Shown here piece by piece: positions 8,036 through 18,415 of a DNA stretch of 64,000 nt. The stretch lies in contig CAWDAD010000003.1 in NCBI GenBank assembly GCA_963800235.1, positions 62,001 through 126,000 on the forward strand, read 5' to 3'. Position numbers and translations under genes: made by a program. Below the pieces are notes generated by a model. The model was not told the DNA's origin, searched no databases, and worked only from the letters and a program-made list of their open reading frames with translations. Source of the stretch: CAVVNP01 sp963800235. Lineage in GTDB: Bacteria > Actinomycetota > Acidimicrobiia > Acidimicrobiales > Iamiaceae. The number at the start of each line of letters is the position of its first letter. Position 1 is the stretch's first letter.

Positions 8036-9524
8036 ATGCTGACCTCCGTCGTCGAGGAGGCGGCCACCCGGTTCGGGGACACCCCGGCGTTCGTGGCGGC
8101 GGACGGTCGCCCGACCTCCTACACCGAGCTGCTCCAGCGGTCCGTGCGGGCCGCCGACGGCCTGGCCGCCGCCGGCGTGCGCACCGGCCAGGTCGTCGCG
8201 CTGACCCTGCCCTCGGTCGTCGAGTACGTCGTCGCCTACCTCGGCGCCGCCCGCCTGGGCGCCGTCACCGCCGGCATCAACCCCCGGCTGGCCGCGGTGG
8301 AGCGGGAGCGGTGCCTGGCCGTGGCCGGACCCGCCCTGGTCGTCGAGTCGATCGAGCAGGTGCGCGACCTCGAGCGGCAGGGGGACCGATCGGCCGGGCA
8401 CCGACCGGACCGATCCGGCGAGCACCCGCCGGTCGGGCCGGACGCCCCGGTGGCCGTGGTGTTCACCTCCGGTACCACCGGCCAGCCCAAGGGCGCGACC
8501 TTCACCGGGGCCCAGCTGGCCGCCGTCACCCGCATCGACGTCGCCGATCGCTGGGGGGACGGCACGCCGCTGCCGATGCTGGCCTCGACCCAGTTCGCCC
8601 ACGTCGGCTTCATGACCAAGCTGGCCTGGTACCTCCGGCTGGGTGCCACCACCCACCTGCTGCAGACGTGGCGCAGCCGCGACGTGCTCGACCTGGTCGA
8701 GCGGGCCGGCATCCGCACCCTCGGCGGCGTGTCGGCCCAGCTCGCCCTGCTCCTGCCGCGACCCGACCTTCGACGAGCACGACCTGTCGTGCGTCGAGCT
8801 GATCGTCATGGGGGGCGGACCCTCCCCGCCGGCCCTGGTGGCCGAGGCCCGCCGACGCTTCGGCGCCGGCTACTCGATCCGCTACAGCTCGACCGAGTCC
8901 GGCGGCGTGGGCACCGGCACCGACCCGGACGCCGACGACCACGAGGCCATGCACACCGTCGGACGGCCGCGGGGCGGCGTCCAGCTGTCGGTGCGCGACG
9001 AGGAGGGTCGGCCGGTGGCCGTCGGCGAGGCGGGCGAGGTGTGCCTGCGCTCCGGCGCGGTGATGTCCGGGTACTGGAACGACCCGGACGCCAGCGCCAG
9101 GGCCCTCCGGGACGGGTGGCTGCACACCGGCGACGTCGGCCACCTCGACCCCGCTGGCTGCCTGGTGCTGGCGGGCCGGCGGTCCGACCTCTACATACGC
9201 GGCGGGTACAACGTGCACCCCGAGGAGGTCGAGGCGGTGCTCGGGAGCCATCCCGACGTCGGTCAGATCGCCATCGTGCCCGTGCCCGATCCGGTCATGG
9301 GCGAGATCGGTGCGGCCGTGGTGGTGGCCCGCGACCCGGACCGGCCACCGGAGCTGGACGACCTGCGGCGGTTCGGCGCCGAGCGGCTGGCCGCCTTCAA
9401 GCTCCCGGAGCGCCTGGTCGTCCGATCCGAGCTGCCGGTGACGCCCATGCAGAAGCTCGACCGTCGAGCGCTCCGGGGCGAGCTCAACGGGCGCGACCCG
9501 GGCGGCGCCGACCGGGCCGGCTGA
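8036..9524 (+). CDS. AMP-forming acyl-CoA synthetase/ligase, with an apparent frameshift
   Basis: Adenylate-forming enzyme of about 495 residues, activating a carboxylic acid to acyl-CoA. The P-loop-like A3 motif FTSGTTGQPKG lies near residue 145; in the second frame are YSSTESGG, DGWLHTGDVG, the RSDLYIRGGYNVHP hinge and the C-terminal PMQKLDRRALR catalytic Lys motif. The first frame is good to about 8758 and the rest is one base out of phase. One extra C in CCGCGACCC at about 8759 would restore a continuous protein. No premature stop is needed elsewhere, so this looks like a sequencing error rather than decay. The substrate is unknown. Confidence 0.8.
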
Positions 9525-9636
9525 GCCTGACCGACGAGGGGCGAACCGGACACCACGCCCCGAAGCGGGCGATCCGGGCTGGGCCATCCGACCCTTTCGC
9601 ACCGGGTGACCGTTCAGCACCTGGTGACCGGGGTCG

Positions 9637-10977
9637 ATGGCTGCCAGCATGGGAGCGCACGCGGCGACCACGAGGCGGCGTCACCGCGTGCTGGCGCGGG
9701 GCCGCCACCGCGTCCGGCGAGCCCGGCGGCGGACCATGGTCCTGGCCGCCGCGCTCGGCGTCGGTGCCCTGCTCGGCAGCCTGGCGACCACCAGCTGGGC
9801 TCCGCACGCCGAGGCGACCGTCGGTGTCGACGACTACCCCCGCATGGCGGTGGGCAGCGTCGACCCCTGGCGGTTCATCGCCGGCTACTGCACCTCGTTC
9901 GTGGCCTGGCGGCTCAACGACGACAACCACGTGGCCTTCACCAACGGCATGGGCGGTGGCTGGTTCGGCAACGCCACCACCTGGGCGGACAACGCCCGCA
10001 ACCTCGGCTACCGGGTCGACGGCAACCCGGCGGTCGGCGCGGTCGCCCAGTGGACCGGCGCCGACATGCCCTCGAGCGGCGGGCTCGGCCACGTGGCGTG
10101 GGTCAAGCAGGTCAACGCCGACGGGTCGGTGGTGGTCGAGGAGTACAACTACTTCCAGCGCTTCACCTACGACCAGCGGGTGACCCGGGCGCCGCGCTAC
10201 ATCCACCTCAAGGACCTCGGGTCGATCCCGCCGCCGTCGACGGCGCCGCCCACCACCGCTCCGCCGACCACCTCACCGGTCGATCCCCGCAAGGAGTCGG
10301 CGCCGGTCCCCGTGCCGTTCAGCACCTGGGCCGCCTTCCTGTGGGTCCAGTACCGCGACGCGTTCGGTCGGGGCCCGACCACCGACGAGTTCGCCTTCTG
10401 GGACGACCGGCTCGGCAGCGGGGTCGAGGCGCCCGACGACTTCACCCGCCAGCTCATCGAGAGCGGCCCGAAGCCGGGGGCGCTCGGGCCGGTGATCCGC
10501 CTCTACACCGCCTACTTCCGCCGGGCCCCCGACAGCAACGGGATCGCCTACTGGCTCGGCCGCTACCAGTTCGGCATGCCCCTCGGCGACATCTCGAGCG
10601 CCTTCGCCCTGTCGCCGGAGTTCCTCGCCACCTACGGCAACCTCGGCCCCGCCGGGTTCGTCAGCCAGCTCTACGCCAACACCATGGGCCGGACCCCGGA
10701 TCCCGGCGGCCTCGCCTTCTGGGTGGACGAGCTGGTCAGCGGTCGGCGCTCGCCCGGCGACGTGGTGGCCGCCTTCTCCGAGTCGGACGAGTTCGTGTTC
10801 CGCTCGGCGCCCTCGACCGAGGTCACCGTGATCTACGAGGCGATGCTCGACCGGGCCCCGGACCCGGGTGGTTGGGCCTACTGGTCAGCGGTGCTCCCGA
10901 CCGGGCCGGGCACCGTGCCGGCGCTGATCGGCGCGGTCCGCACCTCGCCCGAGTACCGGGCGCGGGCCGCCGCCTGA
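9637..10977 (+). CDS. Secreted CHAP-domain protein with DUF4214 repeats
   Basis: 446 residues. An Arg-rich start and a hydrophobic segment (about residues 34-55) form an export signal. A CHAP/NlpC-P60-like amidase domain follows, with Cys in AGYCTSFVAWRL (about residue 83), His in GLGHVAWVKQV and Asn in EEYNYF. After a Pro/Thr linker come three to four DUF4214 units, for example YRDAFGRGPTTDEFAFW, YFRRAPDSNGIAYW, MGRTPDPGGLAFW and LDRAPDPGGWAYW. CHAP domains cut peptidoglycan cross-bridges. DUF4214 repeats occur in extracellular proteins of this lineage; their role is unclear. A later start at Met34 is possible. Confidence 0.8.
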   Translation: MAASMGAHAATTRRRHRVLARGRHRVRRARRRTMVLAAALGVGALLGSLATTSWAPHAEATVGVDDYPRMAVGSVDPWRFIAGYCTSFVAWRLNDDNHVAFTNGMGGGWFGNATTWADNARNLGYRVDGNPAVGAVAQWTGADMPSSGGLGHVAWVKQVNADGSVVVEEYNYFQRFTYDQRVTRAPRYIHLKDLGSIPPPSTAPPTTAPPTTSPVDPRKESAPVPVPFSTWAAFLWVQYRDAFGRGPTTDEFAFWDDRLGSGVEAPDDFTRQLIESGPKPGALGPVIRLYTAYFRRAPDSNGIAYWLGRYQFGMPLGDISSAFALSPEFLATYGNLGPAGFVSQLYANTMGRTPDPGGLAFWVDELVSGRRSPGDVVAAFSESDEFVFRSAPSTEVTVIYEAMLDRAPDPGGWAYWSAVLPTGPGTVPALIGAVRTSPEYRARAAA

Positions 10978-10978
10978 C

Positions 10979-10990
10979 GACCCCCGGGTC
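10979..10990 (+). terminator. Small hairpin after the CHAP-DUF4214 gene
   Basis: GACCC-CC-GGGTC lies directly after the stop. It is short, so its strength is doubtful. Confidence 0.25.
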
Positions 10991-11033
10991 GCCCCGACGC
11001 CGGCGCCCGGCGATCGGGGGGAGGCGGGAGCGG

Positions 11034-11039
11034 TACGCT
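11034..11039 (+). promoter_or_regulatory. Possible -10 box of the enoyl-CoA hydratase gene
   Basis: TACGCT fits TANNNT and lies 9 nt before the GTG start, so transcription would begin at or very near the start codon. Confidence 0.3.
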
Positions 11040-11048
11040 CGCCCGCTC

Positions 11049-11883
11049 GTGGCTGCCGAAGAGACGTCGCTCGCCGAGCAGGTGCTGCACCGGGTCGACG
11101 ACCACGGCGTGGCCTGGATCACGCTGAACCGCCCCGACGTGATGAACGCCATCACCCCGGACCAGCGCGACCGGGTGATCGACCTGCTGGCCGAGGCCAG
11201 CGAGCAGCTCGGGATCCGGGTGGTCGTGCTGACCGCGACCGGTGACGCCTTCTGCACCGGCGCCGACCTGCGGGCCCAGCGGAGCCGGCCCCCGCGGCCG
11301 GACGGGGCGCCCGACCGCGCCCAGGGCGAGGTGGCACGGCTCATCCGCGACGGGGCCCAGCGCCTGATCGAGCGCGGTGCTCGACTGCGAGAAGCCGGTC
11401 ATCGCCGCGGTGAACGGCACCGCCGCCGGCATCGGCGCCCACCTGGCCCTGGCCTGCGACCTGGTGATCGCGGCGGACCGGGCCCGGTTCATCGAGGTGT
11501 TCGTCCGCCGGGGCCTGGTGCCCGACGCCGGCGGGGCCTACCTCCTGCCCCGCCTGATCGGCACCGCTCGTGCCAAGGAGCTGCTCTTCCTCGGCGACGC
11601 CATCGGCGCCGACGAGGCCCAGGCCCTCGGGCTGGTCAACCGGGTGGTTCGGGCCGGCAAGCTCGAGGTCACCGCCACCGAGCTGGCCCACCGGCTGGCC
11701 GACGGGCCCACCCGGGCCATCGCCCTCACCAAGTGGCTCGTCAACCGCTCGCTCGAGAGCGACCGGGCCGGCGCCTTCGCCGACGAGGCCTGGGCGCAGG
11801 AGCTGAACATGGGCACCGCCGACGCCCAGGAGGGCGTGCGGAGCTTCGTCGAGCGGCGTTCGCCCACCTACCGAGGCTGGTAG
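11049..11883 (+). CDS. Enoyl-CoA hydratase/isomerase (crotonase) family, with an apparent frameshift
   Basis: Beta-oxidation-type crotonase of about 277 residues. The first frame (GTG 11049) carries ITLNRPDVMNAI and the oxyanion-hole segment AFCTGADLR. The second frame, from about 11370, carries PVIAAVNGTAAGIG and LALACDLVIAA, followed by the C-terminal helices. The phase changes by +1 near 11360-11376; removing one C from GAGCGCGGTGCTC gives LIERVLDCEKP without a break. All family motifs are intact, so a sequence error is likelier than decay. A GTG at 11377 could start the second part by itself, but it would lack the first half of the active site. Confidence 0.8.
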
Positions 11884-12023
11884 GGCGCCGCCGGGCGGCC
11901 CGGACCGGGCCGTAGTGTCGCCTCGGCCCTCGGCTCCGGCCGCCGGCCCCCTGCCACCGTGACTCCATCGCCACCGAGCTCCCCCTTCCCCACGACGTCC
12001 ACCTCCCGCGGCTGTCCGACCCC

Positions 12024-12467
12024 TTGACCCGACCCGTCCCCTCCCCGACCGCGCCGCACCGCCCGACCCGCCTCGGGGCCGGTCAGCTCCGGCTGCTGGC
12101 CGCCGCGCTCGGGGTCCTGTCCCTGACCGGTGCCCTGTCGCTGGTCGGCGGCTGGGCGGCCCCGGCGGCGGGGCTCGGCCGGGACCATCGGCGCACCTCG
12201 ACCACGACGCCCGTCGCCGCCCGGGACGCTCCGTCCACCGAACCGGGCGGCGCCGCGACGCCGACCACGGCGGCGACCGGCGGCGCCACCGGCCTCGACA
12301 CGGTCCAGGGATCGGGTGCGCCGAAGAGCTCCGAGGACGGCACGCTGATCGTCGGCGGGATCGTGGCCGGGGTGGTGGTGCTGGCCGGCGGCCTCGGGCT
12401 GGCCCAGCTCCGACGTCGCGAGGACCGGGGCGTCACCCGATCCGGCCGCCGGCGGGACCCGAGCTGA
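12024..12467 (+). CDS. Small membrane protein with two helices
   Basis: 147 residues from a TTG start. A hydrophobic helix (about 22-48) is followed by a Thr/Ser/Ala-rich extracytoplasmic stretch, a second helix (about 108-130) and a basic tail, giving both ends inside or a signal-anchor topology. No family is recognised. The 3' end overlaps the convergent L,D-transpeptidase gene by 35 bp. The start is weakly supported. Confidence 0.45.
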   Translation: MTRPVPSPTAPHRPTRLGAGQLRLLAAALGVLSLTGALSLVGGWAAPAAGLGRDHRRTSTTTPVAARDAPSTEPGGAATPTTAATGGATGLDTVQGSGAPKSSEDGTLIVGGIVAGVVVLAGGLGLAQLRRREDRGVTRSGRRRDPS

Positions 12468-13218
12468 GGAGCCGGTCGAGGGCCGCCGGGTCGGCCGGTC
12501 GCGACGGGGTGTCGCCGATGGCGATGGCGGGGCGCTCGGCCGGGTCGAGCCAGCGGACGACGGCGGCCAGCTCGTCGACCGACCCGAGGGTGATGCAGCC
12601 GGCGGAGGGCTCGGCCACCGGATCGCTGTGCAGGAAGATGGCGCTGTTGGCCCCGGGCACGACCGGGTGCTGGTTGAAGTCGAAGACGACGGCCAGGTCG
12701 TAGGCGTCGAGGTCCTCGGCCGAGCTCCAGCGTCCCGCCGGGTCCCCCGTCTGCCAGGTGTTGTAGAGCGGCGAGGACGGGTCGTCGACCCAGTGGTCGC
12801 CGGCGGTCGCCTGGCGGTACGGGAGAGGTCCCCCGACCGGGCCGACCTGGCCGAAGGCGTACTCGATGCGGTACGTGCCGAGCGGCGTGCAGCCGTCCGC
12901 CTCGGTCGGGTGGGCGGTCGTGCCGCCCGAACCCAGCCGGGCGGGCAGCGAGGGCAGGGTGGCGCGCCACCGCCGGCCGTCCCAGCGCCAGGTCGAGAGG
13001 GCAGCGGTCGTGCGATCGTCGGGATCGGCGGTGACCTGGACGAGCTGGCGGCCGGGCGAGGGGTCGGCCCGCAGGCGGGCCCCGCTGAGCGGACGGGCCG
13101 CGCGACCGGCCATGGAGGCGACGGCGATCGTGGCGATGCCGCCCAGCACGTCACGTCGGGACACGGTCACGGCCACCCCGGGAGTCTGCGGGAGCGACCG
13201 GGCGGTCGCCCTGTGCAA
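12433..13218 (-). CDS. L,D-transpeptidase (YkuD) family protein, Tat-exported
   Basis: 261 residues. The N-terminus carries a twin-arginine motif SRRDVLGG (20-27) and a hydrophobic stretch ending near AGRA. The catalytic signature HSDPVAEPSAGC (His197, Cys208) matches the HxnSxGC motif of YkuD-type L,D-transpeptidases, which make 3-3 peptidoglycan cross-links or attach proteins. The central region contains GCTPLGTYRIEYAFG, typical of the ErfK/YkuD fold. It lies in the same direction as the SDR gene behind it (40 bp gap) and may share its transcript. Confidence 0.8.
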   Translation of the reverse strand: MHRATARSLPQTPGVAVTVSRRDVLGGIATIAVASMAGRAARPLSGARLRADPSPGRQLVQVTADPDDRTTAALSTWRWDGRRWRATLPSLPARLGSGGTTAHPTEADGCTPLGTYRIEYAFGQVGPVGGPLPYRQATAGDHWVDDPSSPLYNTWQTGDPAGRWSSAEDLDAYDLAVVFDFNQHPVVPGANSAIFLHSDPVAEPSAGCITLGSVDELAAVVRWLDPAERPAIAIGDTPSRPADPAALDRLLSSGPAGGRIG

Positions 13219-13258
13219 GAGCTGCGGGGCGCCTGTGAGTCGGGTCGGGTGGGCGCGC

Positions 13259-14023
13259 TCAGCCCTGCTGCTCGGTCGGCCGGACGAGGATCTCGTTGAG
13301 GCTCACGTGGCGGGGACGGGTCGCCGCGAACGCGACGGCGTCGGCGATGTCCTCGGACTCCAGCCGCTCGACGCGCCCGAAGCGCTTGGAGATCTGCTCG
13401 CGGATCTCGGGGCGGTTGTGGTCGGCCAGCTCGGTGGCGACGGCCCCGGGCTCGACGATGGTGACCCGGACGTGGCGCTCGGTGACCTCCTGGCGCAGCG
13501 ACTCGCTGAACGCGCCCACGCCCCACTTGGTGGCGTTGTAGACCCCCGAGCCCTGGCGGGCGACGCGGCCGGCGACGGAGCTGACGTTGACCACGTCGGC
13601 CACCCGGCGGGGCTCATCGGCGGCGGCACGGAGCAGGTGGGGCAGGGCGGCGTGGGTGCAGTAGAGGAGGCCGAGCACGTTGAGGTGCACCATGCGCTCC
13701 CACTCCTCGATCGGAGCGCCCTCGATGGGGCCGAGGAGCATGACGCCGGCGTTGTTCACGAGGGTGTCGAGACGGCCCAGCTCCCGCACGGTGCGCTCGA
13801 CCATGTCGACCACCTGCTGCTGCTCGGTCACGTCCGCCTCGTGGACCAGCGCCGTGCCGCCGGCCTGCTCGATGCGGGCGGCCAGGTCCTCGAGACGGTC
13901 CTTGCGCCGGGCCGCCACCACCACCGAGGCCCCCTCGGCGGCCAGCGCCTCGGCGGTGGCCTCGCCGATCCCGCTCGACGCGCCGGTCACCAGGGCCACG
14001 GTTCCATCCAGCCGGTCAGCCAT
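13259..14023 (-). CDS. Short-chain dehydrogenase/reductase (SDR)
   Basis: 254 residues of a classical SDR: nucleotide motif TGASSGIG (13-20), HEADVTE, structural NNAG (90-93), and the catalytic Ser149, Tyr162 and Lys166 (YNATK). The Arg-rich AARRKDR after the second strand suggests NADP(H) preference. The length is normal for the family. The substrate cannot be assigned. It is divergent from the LLM oxidoreductase at 14219. Confidence 0.88.
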   Translation of the reverse strand: MADRLDGTVALVTGASSGIGEATAEALAAEGASVVVAARRKDRLEDLAARIEQAGGTALVHEADVTEQQQVVDMVERTVRELGRLDTLVNNAGVMLLGPIEGAPIEEWERMVHLNVLGLLYCTHAALPHLLRAAADEPRRVADVVNVSSVAGRVARQGSGVYNATKWGVGAFSESLRQEVTERHVRVTIVEPGAVATELADHNRPEIREQISKRFGRVERLESEDIADAVAFAATRPRHVSLNEILVRPTEQQG

Positions 14024-14218
14024 CCCTCGCTCCTCGTCCTCGACGCTGGTCGCACGTCGCCGGTCGACCCTACCGATGGCGCCGCCACCTCAGCCCGTCG
14101 TGCCGGCCCGGCCGCACGTCGACCGAGCGGTCGGTTCGCCACCCACCCCCGCCTTCCGCCACCCAACGGCGAACAGACGCCCGGAACAGCTGTGCCCTCG
14201 ATCCGGTTGGACCGCTTC

Positions 14219-15328
<1,110 letters not shown>

Positions 15329-15335
15329 CGCGGCC

Positions 15336-15363
15336 GGCGCTCGCGCCGCCTCCGCCGCCGGAG
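15336..15363 (+). terminator. Paired small hairpins after the LLM oxidoreductase gene
   Basis: GGCGC-TC-GCGCC (15336-15347) is followed by CTCCG-CCGC-CGGAG (15350-15363), starting 8 nt after the stop codon. Confidence 0.4.
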
Positions 15364-15427
15364 CTCGCGCCGGGCCTCGACCGGCCGGGTCCTCGGGGCG
15401 GCCGACGACGGCGGCCAGTCTGGGGCG

Positions 15428-16228
15428 GTGACGAGCACCGGCAACCCGTTCGACGAGGCCGAGGTGGTGACCGCCTTCGCCGACGACCACTACGCCATCG
15501 TGCGGGGGCGGGTGCGGACCGCGCTGATCGATCGTCAGCTCGCCCGGCACCTGCCCGAACGAGCGGCCGACCCGCTCCGGATCGTCGACGTCGGTGGGGG
15601 GTCGGGCCAGCAGTCGCTGCCCCTGGCCGAGCGCGGCCACCGGGTCACCATCGCCGATCCGTCGGCCACCATGCTCGACCGGGCCCGGGAGCGGCTGCGG
15701 GCCGCGACGCCCGAGGTGGCGGACCGGGTGACCCTCGAGCAGGTGGCCGCCGAGCAGGCGGTCGCCCGGCTCGGGGCCGGATGCTTCGACGTGGTGCTCT
15801 GCCACGGGGTGCTGCTCTACGTGGACGCCCGGCCCGCCCTGGCCTCGCTGGTGGAGCTGGCCGCCCCCGGCGGGCTCGTCTCGGTGGTCTCGTGCAACCG
15901 GCGGTCGCTGGCGCTGCGCCCCGGCCTGGAGGGTCGGTGGGACGAGGCCGTGCGCGCCTTCGACGACCCCACCTACCGCAACGAGCTGGGCATCGACGCC
16001 CACTCGGACGACCCCGGCGAGATCGGCCGGTGGCTGCACGCCCTCGGTGCGGAGCCGATCACCTGGTACGGCGTGCGGCTCTTCACCGATCCCCTGCGCT
16101 CCGACGCCGACCTGCCCGACGGACCCGGCGCCTTCGATCGGGTCCTGGCCGTGGAGTGGGAGGCCGCCACCCGAGAGCCCTACCGCCAGCTCTGTCGCCT
16201 GTTCCACCTGCTGGCCCGACGCTCCTGA
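15428..16228 (+). CDS. Class I SAM-dependent methyltransferase
   Basis: 266 residues from a GTG start. SAM motif I is VDVGGGSGQQS (53-63), followed by VTIADPSATML (acidic residue for the ribose hydroxyls) and a motif IV-like FDVVLCHGVLLYVD. The overall pattern is close to CmoM/SmtA-type methyltransferases, which modify tRNA wobble uridine derivatives, but the substrate is not provable from this sequence. It is a single gene with no coupled neighbours. Confidence 0.78.
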   Translation: MTSTGNPFDEAEVVTAFADDHYAIVRGRVRTALIDRQLARHLPERAADPLRIVDVGGGSGQQSLPLAERGHRVTIADPSATMLDRARERLRAATPEVADRVTLEQVAAEQAVARLGAGCFDVVLCHGVLLYVDARPALASLVELAAPGGLVSVVSCNRRSLALRPGLEGRWDEAVRAFDDPTYRNELGIDAHSDDPGEIGRWLHALGAEPITWYGVRLFTDPLRSDADLPDGPGAFDRVLAVEWEAATREPYRQLCRLFHLLARRS

Positions 16229-16315
16229 TCGTGGCCCTGACCCGCCGTCTCGCCGACGATCGCGTGGCGAACCCGACGGCGGGGAAGGGCTGGGCAGCGC
16301 GCCGCCGCCGCGCGG

Positions 16316-17251
16316 TCAGGCGGCCCGACGGTCGAGCAGCGGTCGGAGCACCGCCCCGAGGCGGGCCGAGCCGGGGCGGAGATCGTCGGCGCCGGCCTCC
16401 TCGACCCGCCAGCCGAGGGACTCGAGCCGGGCGATGCGGGCCTCGTCGGCCGCCGCTCGGCCCAGGCCGTGGAAGGCCTCGCCCTGGTACTCCACCGCGA
16501 CCTTGCGCTCCGGCCAGGCGAAGTCGACCCGAGCCACGAACGAGCCCGCCGCGTCCACCACCACGTGCTGGCCCACCGGGTCCGGCAGCCCCCAGCTGCG
16601 GAACCGTCGGAAGAGCCGCACCTCCGCCACGGACTCGAACGTGATCCCTGACCGCCACGGCTCGAGCGCCGCCCGCACGACCGCCGCGCCGCGCGGGGAC
16701 TGGATGGCAGTGGCTCGGTCCAGCGCGGCGTCGACCGCCCGCCGTGTGGTTCGCCCCGCCACCAGAGACTTGTCGAGCAACTCCCGGGTTCGCCCGGCGT
16801 CGAGGACCGACGCCAGGTCGACGAGCGTCCGCGCGGGCGCCGTCGACGGGATGGCCCCGACCCGGGTGCGGTCGGGTCTGGACAGCCGGGCCCGGTGGAC
16901 GACCGCGAGCCGGCTGGTGTTGCTCTGACTCGGTCCGACCGTGACGTGGACCGAGCTCGACGCAGGGAGGAGGCCGAACAGGAAGGCGGCGCTCAGGTGT
17001 GACGCGACCGAACCGGTCGGTCCGGCCGCACAGGCGGCGAGGACGGCCTGGTGCGGGGTGGCTGGTGCGCCAGCCACGACGAACACGCCACGCGCCACCC
17101 GCCGCCACCGGCCGGTCTCCACCCGCCACTGCACCTGCCGCCCCGACAGGCCCGCCCGCCTGGCGTCGGCCGAGGTGACGACGCCGTGGCGCGCCGCGGC
17201 CACCCGCCCGATCCGCCGGTCCCCGTCGATCGCCCTCGCCACCTCCACCAT
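16316..17251 (-). CDS. AbiEi-like wHTH protein with C-terminal DUF559 nuclease-like domain
   Basis: 311 residues from ATG 17251. The N-terminal third is a winged-helix of the AbiEi-antitoxin/type IV TA type (GVVTSADARRAGLSGRQVQ, then RWRRVARGVFVVAGAP). The middle resembles the family's AbiEi C-terminal region. The C-terminal part contains RVDFAWPERKVAVEYQG, a PD-(D/E)xK-like D...ExQ core found in DUF559/VSR-like nucleases. Such proteins are frequent in actinobacterial genomes, often without a toxin partner, and none is visible here. The function is unknown. Upstream ATGs in other frames do not extend this domain. Confidence 0.7.
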   Translation of the reverse strand: MVEVARAIDGDRRIGRVAAARHGVVTSADARRAGLSGRQVQWRVETGRWRRVARGVFVVAGAPATPHQAVLAACAAGPTGSVASHLSAAFLFGLLPASSSVHVTVGPSQSNTSRLAVVHRARLSRPDRTRVGAIPSTAPARTLVDLASVLDAGRTRELLDKSLVAGRTTRRAVDAALDRATAIQSPRGAAVVRAALEPWRSGITFESVAEVRLFRRFRSWGLPDPVGQHVVVDAAGSFVARVDFAWPERKVAVEYQGEAFHGLGRAAADEARIARLESLGWRVEEAGADDLRPGSARLGAVLRPLLDRRAA

Positions 17252-17450
17252 CTCGCCATGGTGCCGAGGAGGTAGGACACGATCGCTCCCGTTCGTGCAC
17301 GGCTCGCCGCCGTGACGGCTGTCGAGCACCGCAGTCAACACCTGCTGTTGCTTTCGGTGCTCGACACGGGACCGAGTCGATCCGGCCGCACGGGCGGAGA
17401 GCACGGGACGGAGGCAGGGGCGGGGGGCGGGGCTTGGCACACTCTCGGGC

Positions 17451-18272
17451 ATGCCCGCCGACCCGACCACGGACTTCGTCGCCATGATGGCCCTCGAGCC
17501 CCACGGGCCGGACACGTTCGTGGGCACGGGGCCGCGGTACCCGTGGGGCGGGCTGTACGGCGGCCAGATCGTGGCCCAGAGCCTGCGGGCGGCGGCAGCC
17601 TCGGTCGAACCGGGCTTCCGGGTCCACTCGCTGCACGCCTACTTCATCCGGCGGGGCGATCACGCCGAACCGGTCCGGTACGAGGTCGAACGGGTGCGCA
17701 ACGGACGGTCGTTCGTGACCCGCACGGTCACCGCCCGCCAGGCGATCGGCGCCATCCTGTCGCTCTCGGCCAGCTTCCAGGTCGACGAGGAGGCGCCCGA
17801 GGTCCAGACCGCGGCGCTGCCCGACGTCCCCGACCCGGCCGAGCTGACCGACGACTCGTGGAGCGCCATGTTCGAGCGCCGGCGCAACGAGCGCCGCCTG
17901 CCCGCCGGGGTCGCAGGCGGCTGGCTGCGGCTGCGCCGGGACCCCGGGGACGACCCGGTGCTGCACACCTGCGGGCTGGCCTACGTGTCCGACGACTTCC
18001 CCACCGACGCCGTCGTCCGCCAGTACCCGGACCTGCCGGCGCCGAGCATCGAGCCCGACCCCGACGACCACCCGTTCATGGCGTTCTCGCTCGACCACGC
18101 CATCTGGTTCCACCGGCCGCTGCGGGCCGACCGGTGGCACTACCACCACCTGCACTGCCAGGGGCTGATCTCCTCTCGGGGCCTGTCGGTCGGCGAGGTG
18201 TTCACCGAGGACGGCGTCCACGTGGCCACCATCTCCCAGGAGGTCCTGCTCCGCCGCCGCCGCGGCGGCTGA
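17451..18272 (+). CDS. tesB: Acyl-CoA thioesterase II
   Basis: 273 residues with the double hot-dog fold of TesB: GGLYGGQIVAQSL (residues 33-45), VHSLHAYFIRRGD, the VERVRNGRSFVTRTV strand and the C-terminal AFSLDHAIWFHRPLRAD. It hydrolyses fatty acyl-CoA to free acid and CoA in the cytoplasm. The length and motifs are typical. It precedes the large signalling operon by 143 bp but is not coupled to it. Confidence 0.88.
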   Translation: MPADPTTDFVAMMALEPHGPDTFVGTGPRYPWGGLYGGQIVAQSLRAAAASVEPGFRVHSLHAYFIRRGDHAEPVRYEVERVRNGRSFVTRTVTARQAIGAILSLSASFQVDEEAPEVQTAALPDVPDPAELTDDSWSAMFERRRNERRLPAGVAGGWLRLRRDPGDDPVLHTCGLAYVSDDFPTDAVVRQYPDLPAPSIEPDPDDHPFMAFSLDHAIWFHRPLRADRWHYHHLHCQGLISSRGLSVGEVFTEDGVHVATISQEVLLRRRRGG

Positions 18273-18415
18273 CCGCGTCTCGGACCACGCCGCCCCACCA
18301 CCCCCTCGTGCCGGAGGACGCTGGGAGCCCCGGCCGCGGAGCGCACGGGGACTGGTAGAAACACGGTGGGCGGAACGCCCTGGAACCCGTCGGGCAACCT
18401 GCAGGAGCACCTCGC

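Noticed and set aside
5950..11380. Programmed ribosomal frameshifting in the three split genes
   Set aside because: No slippery heptamer or downstream pseudoknot is evident at any of the three sites; simple indels explain them.
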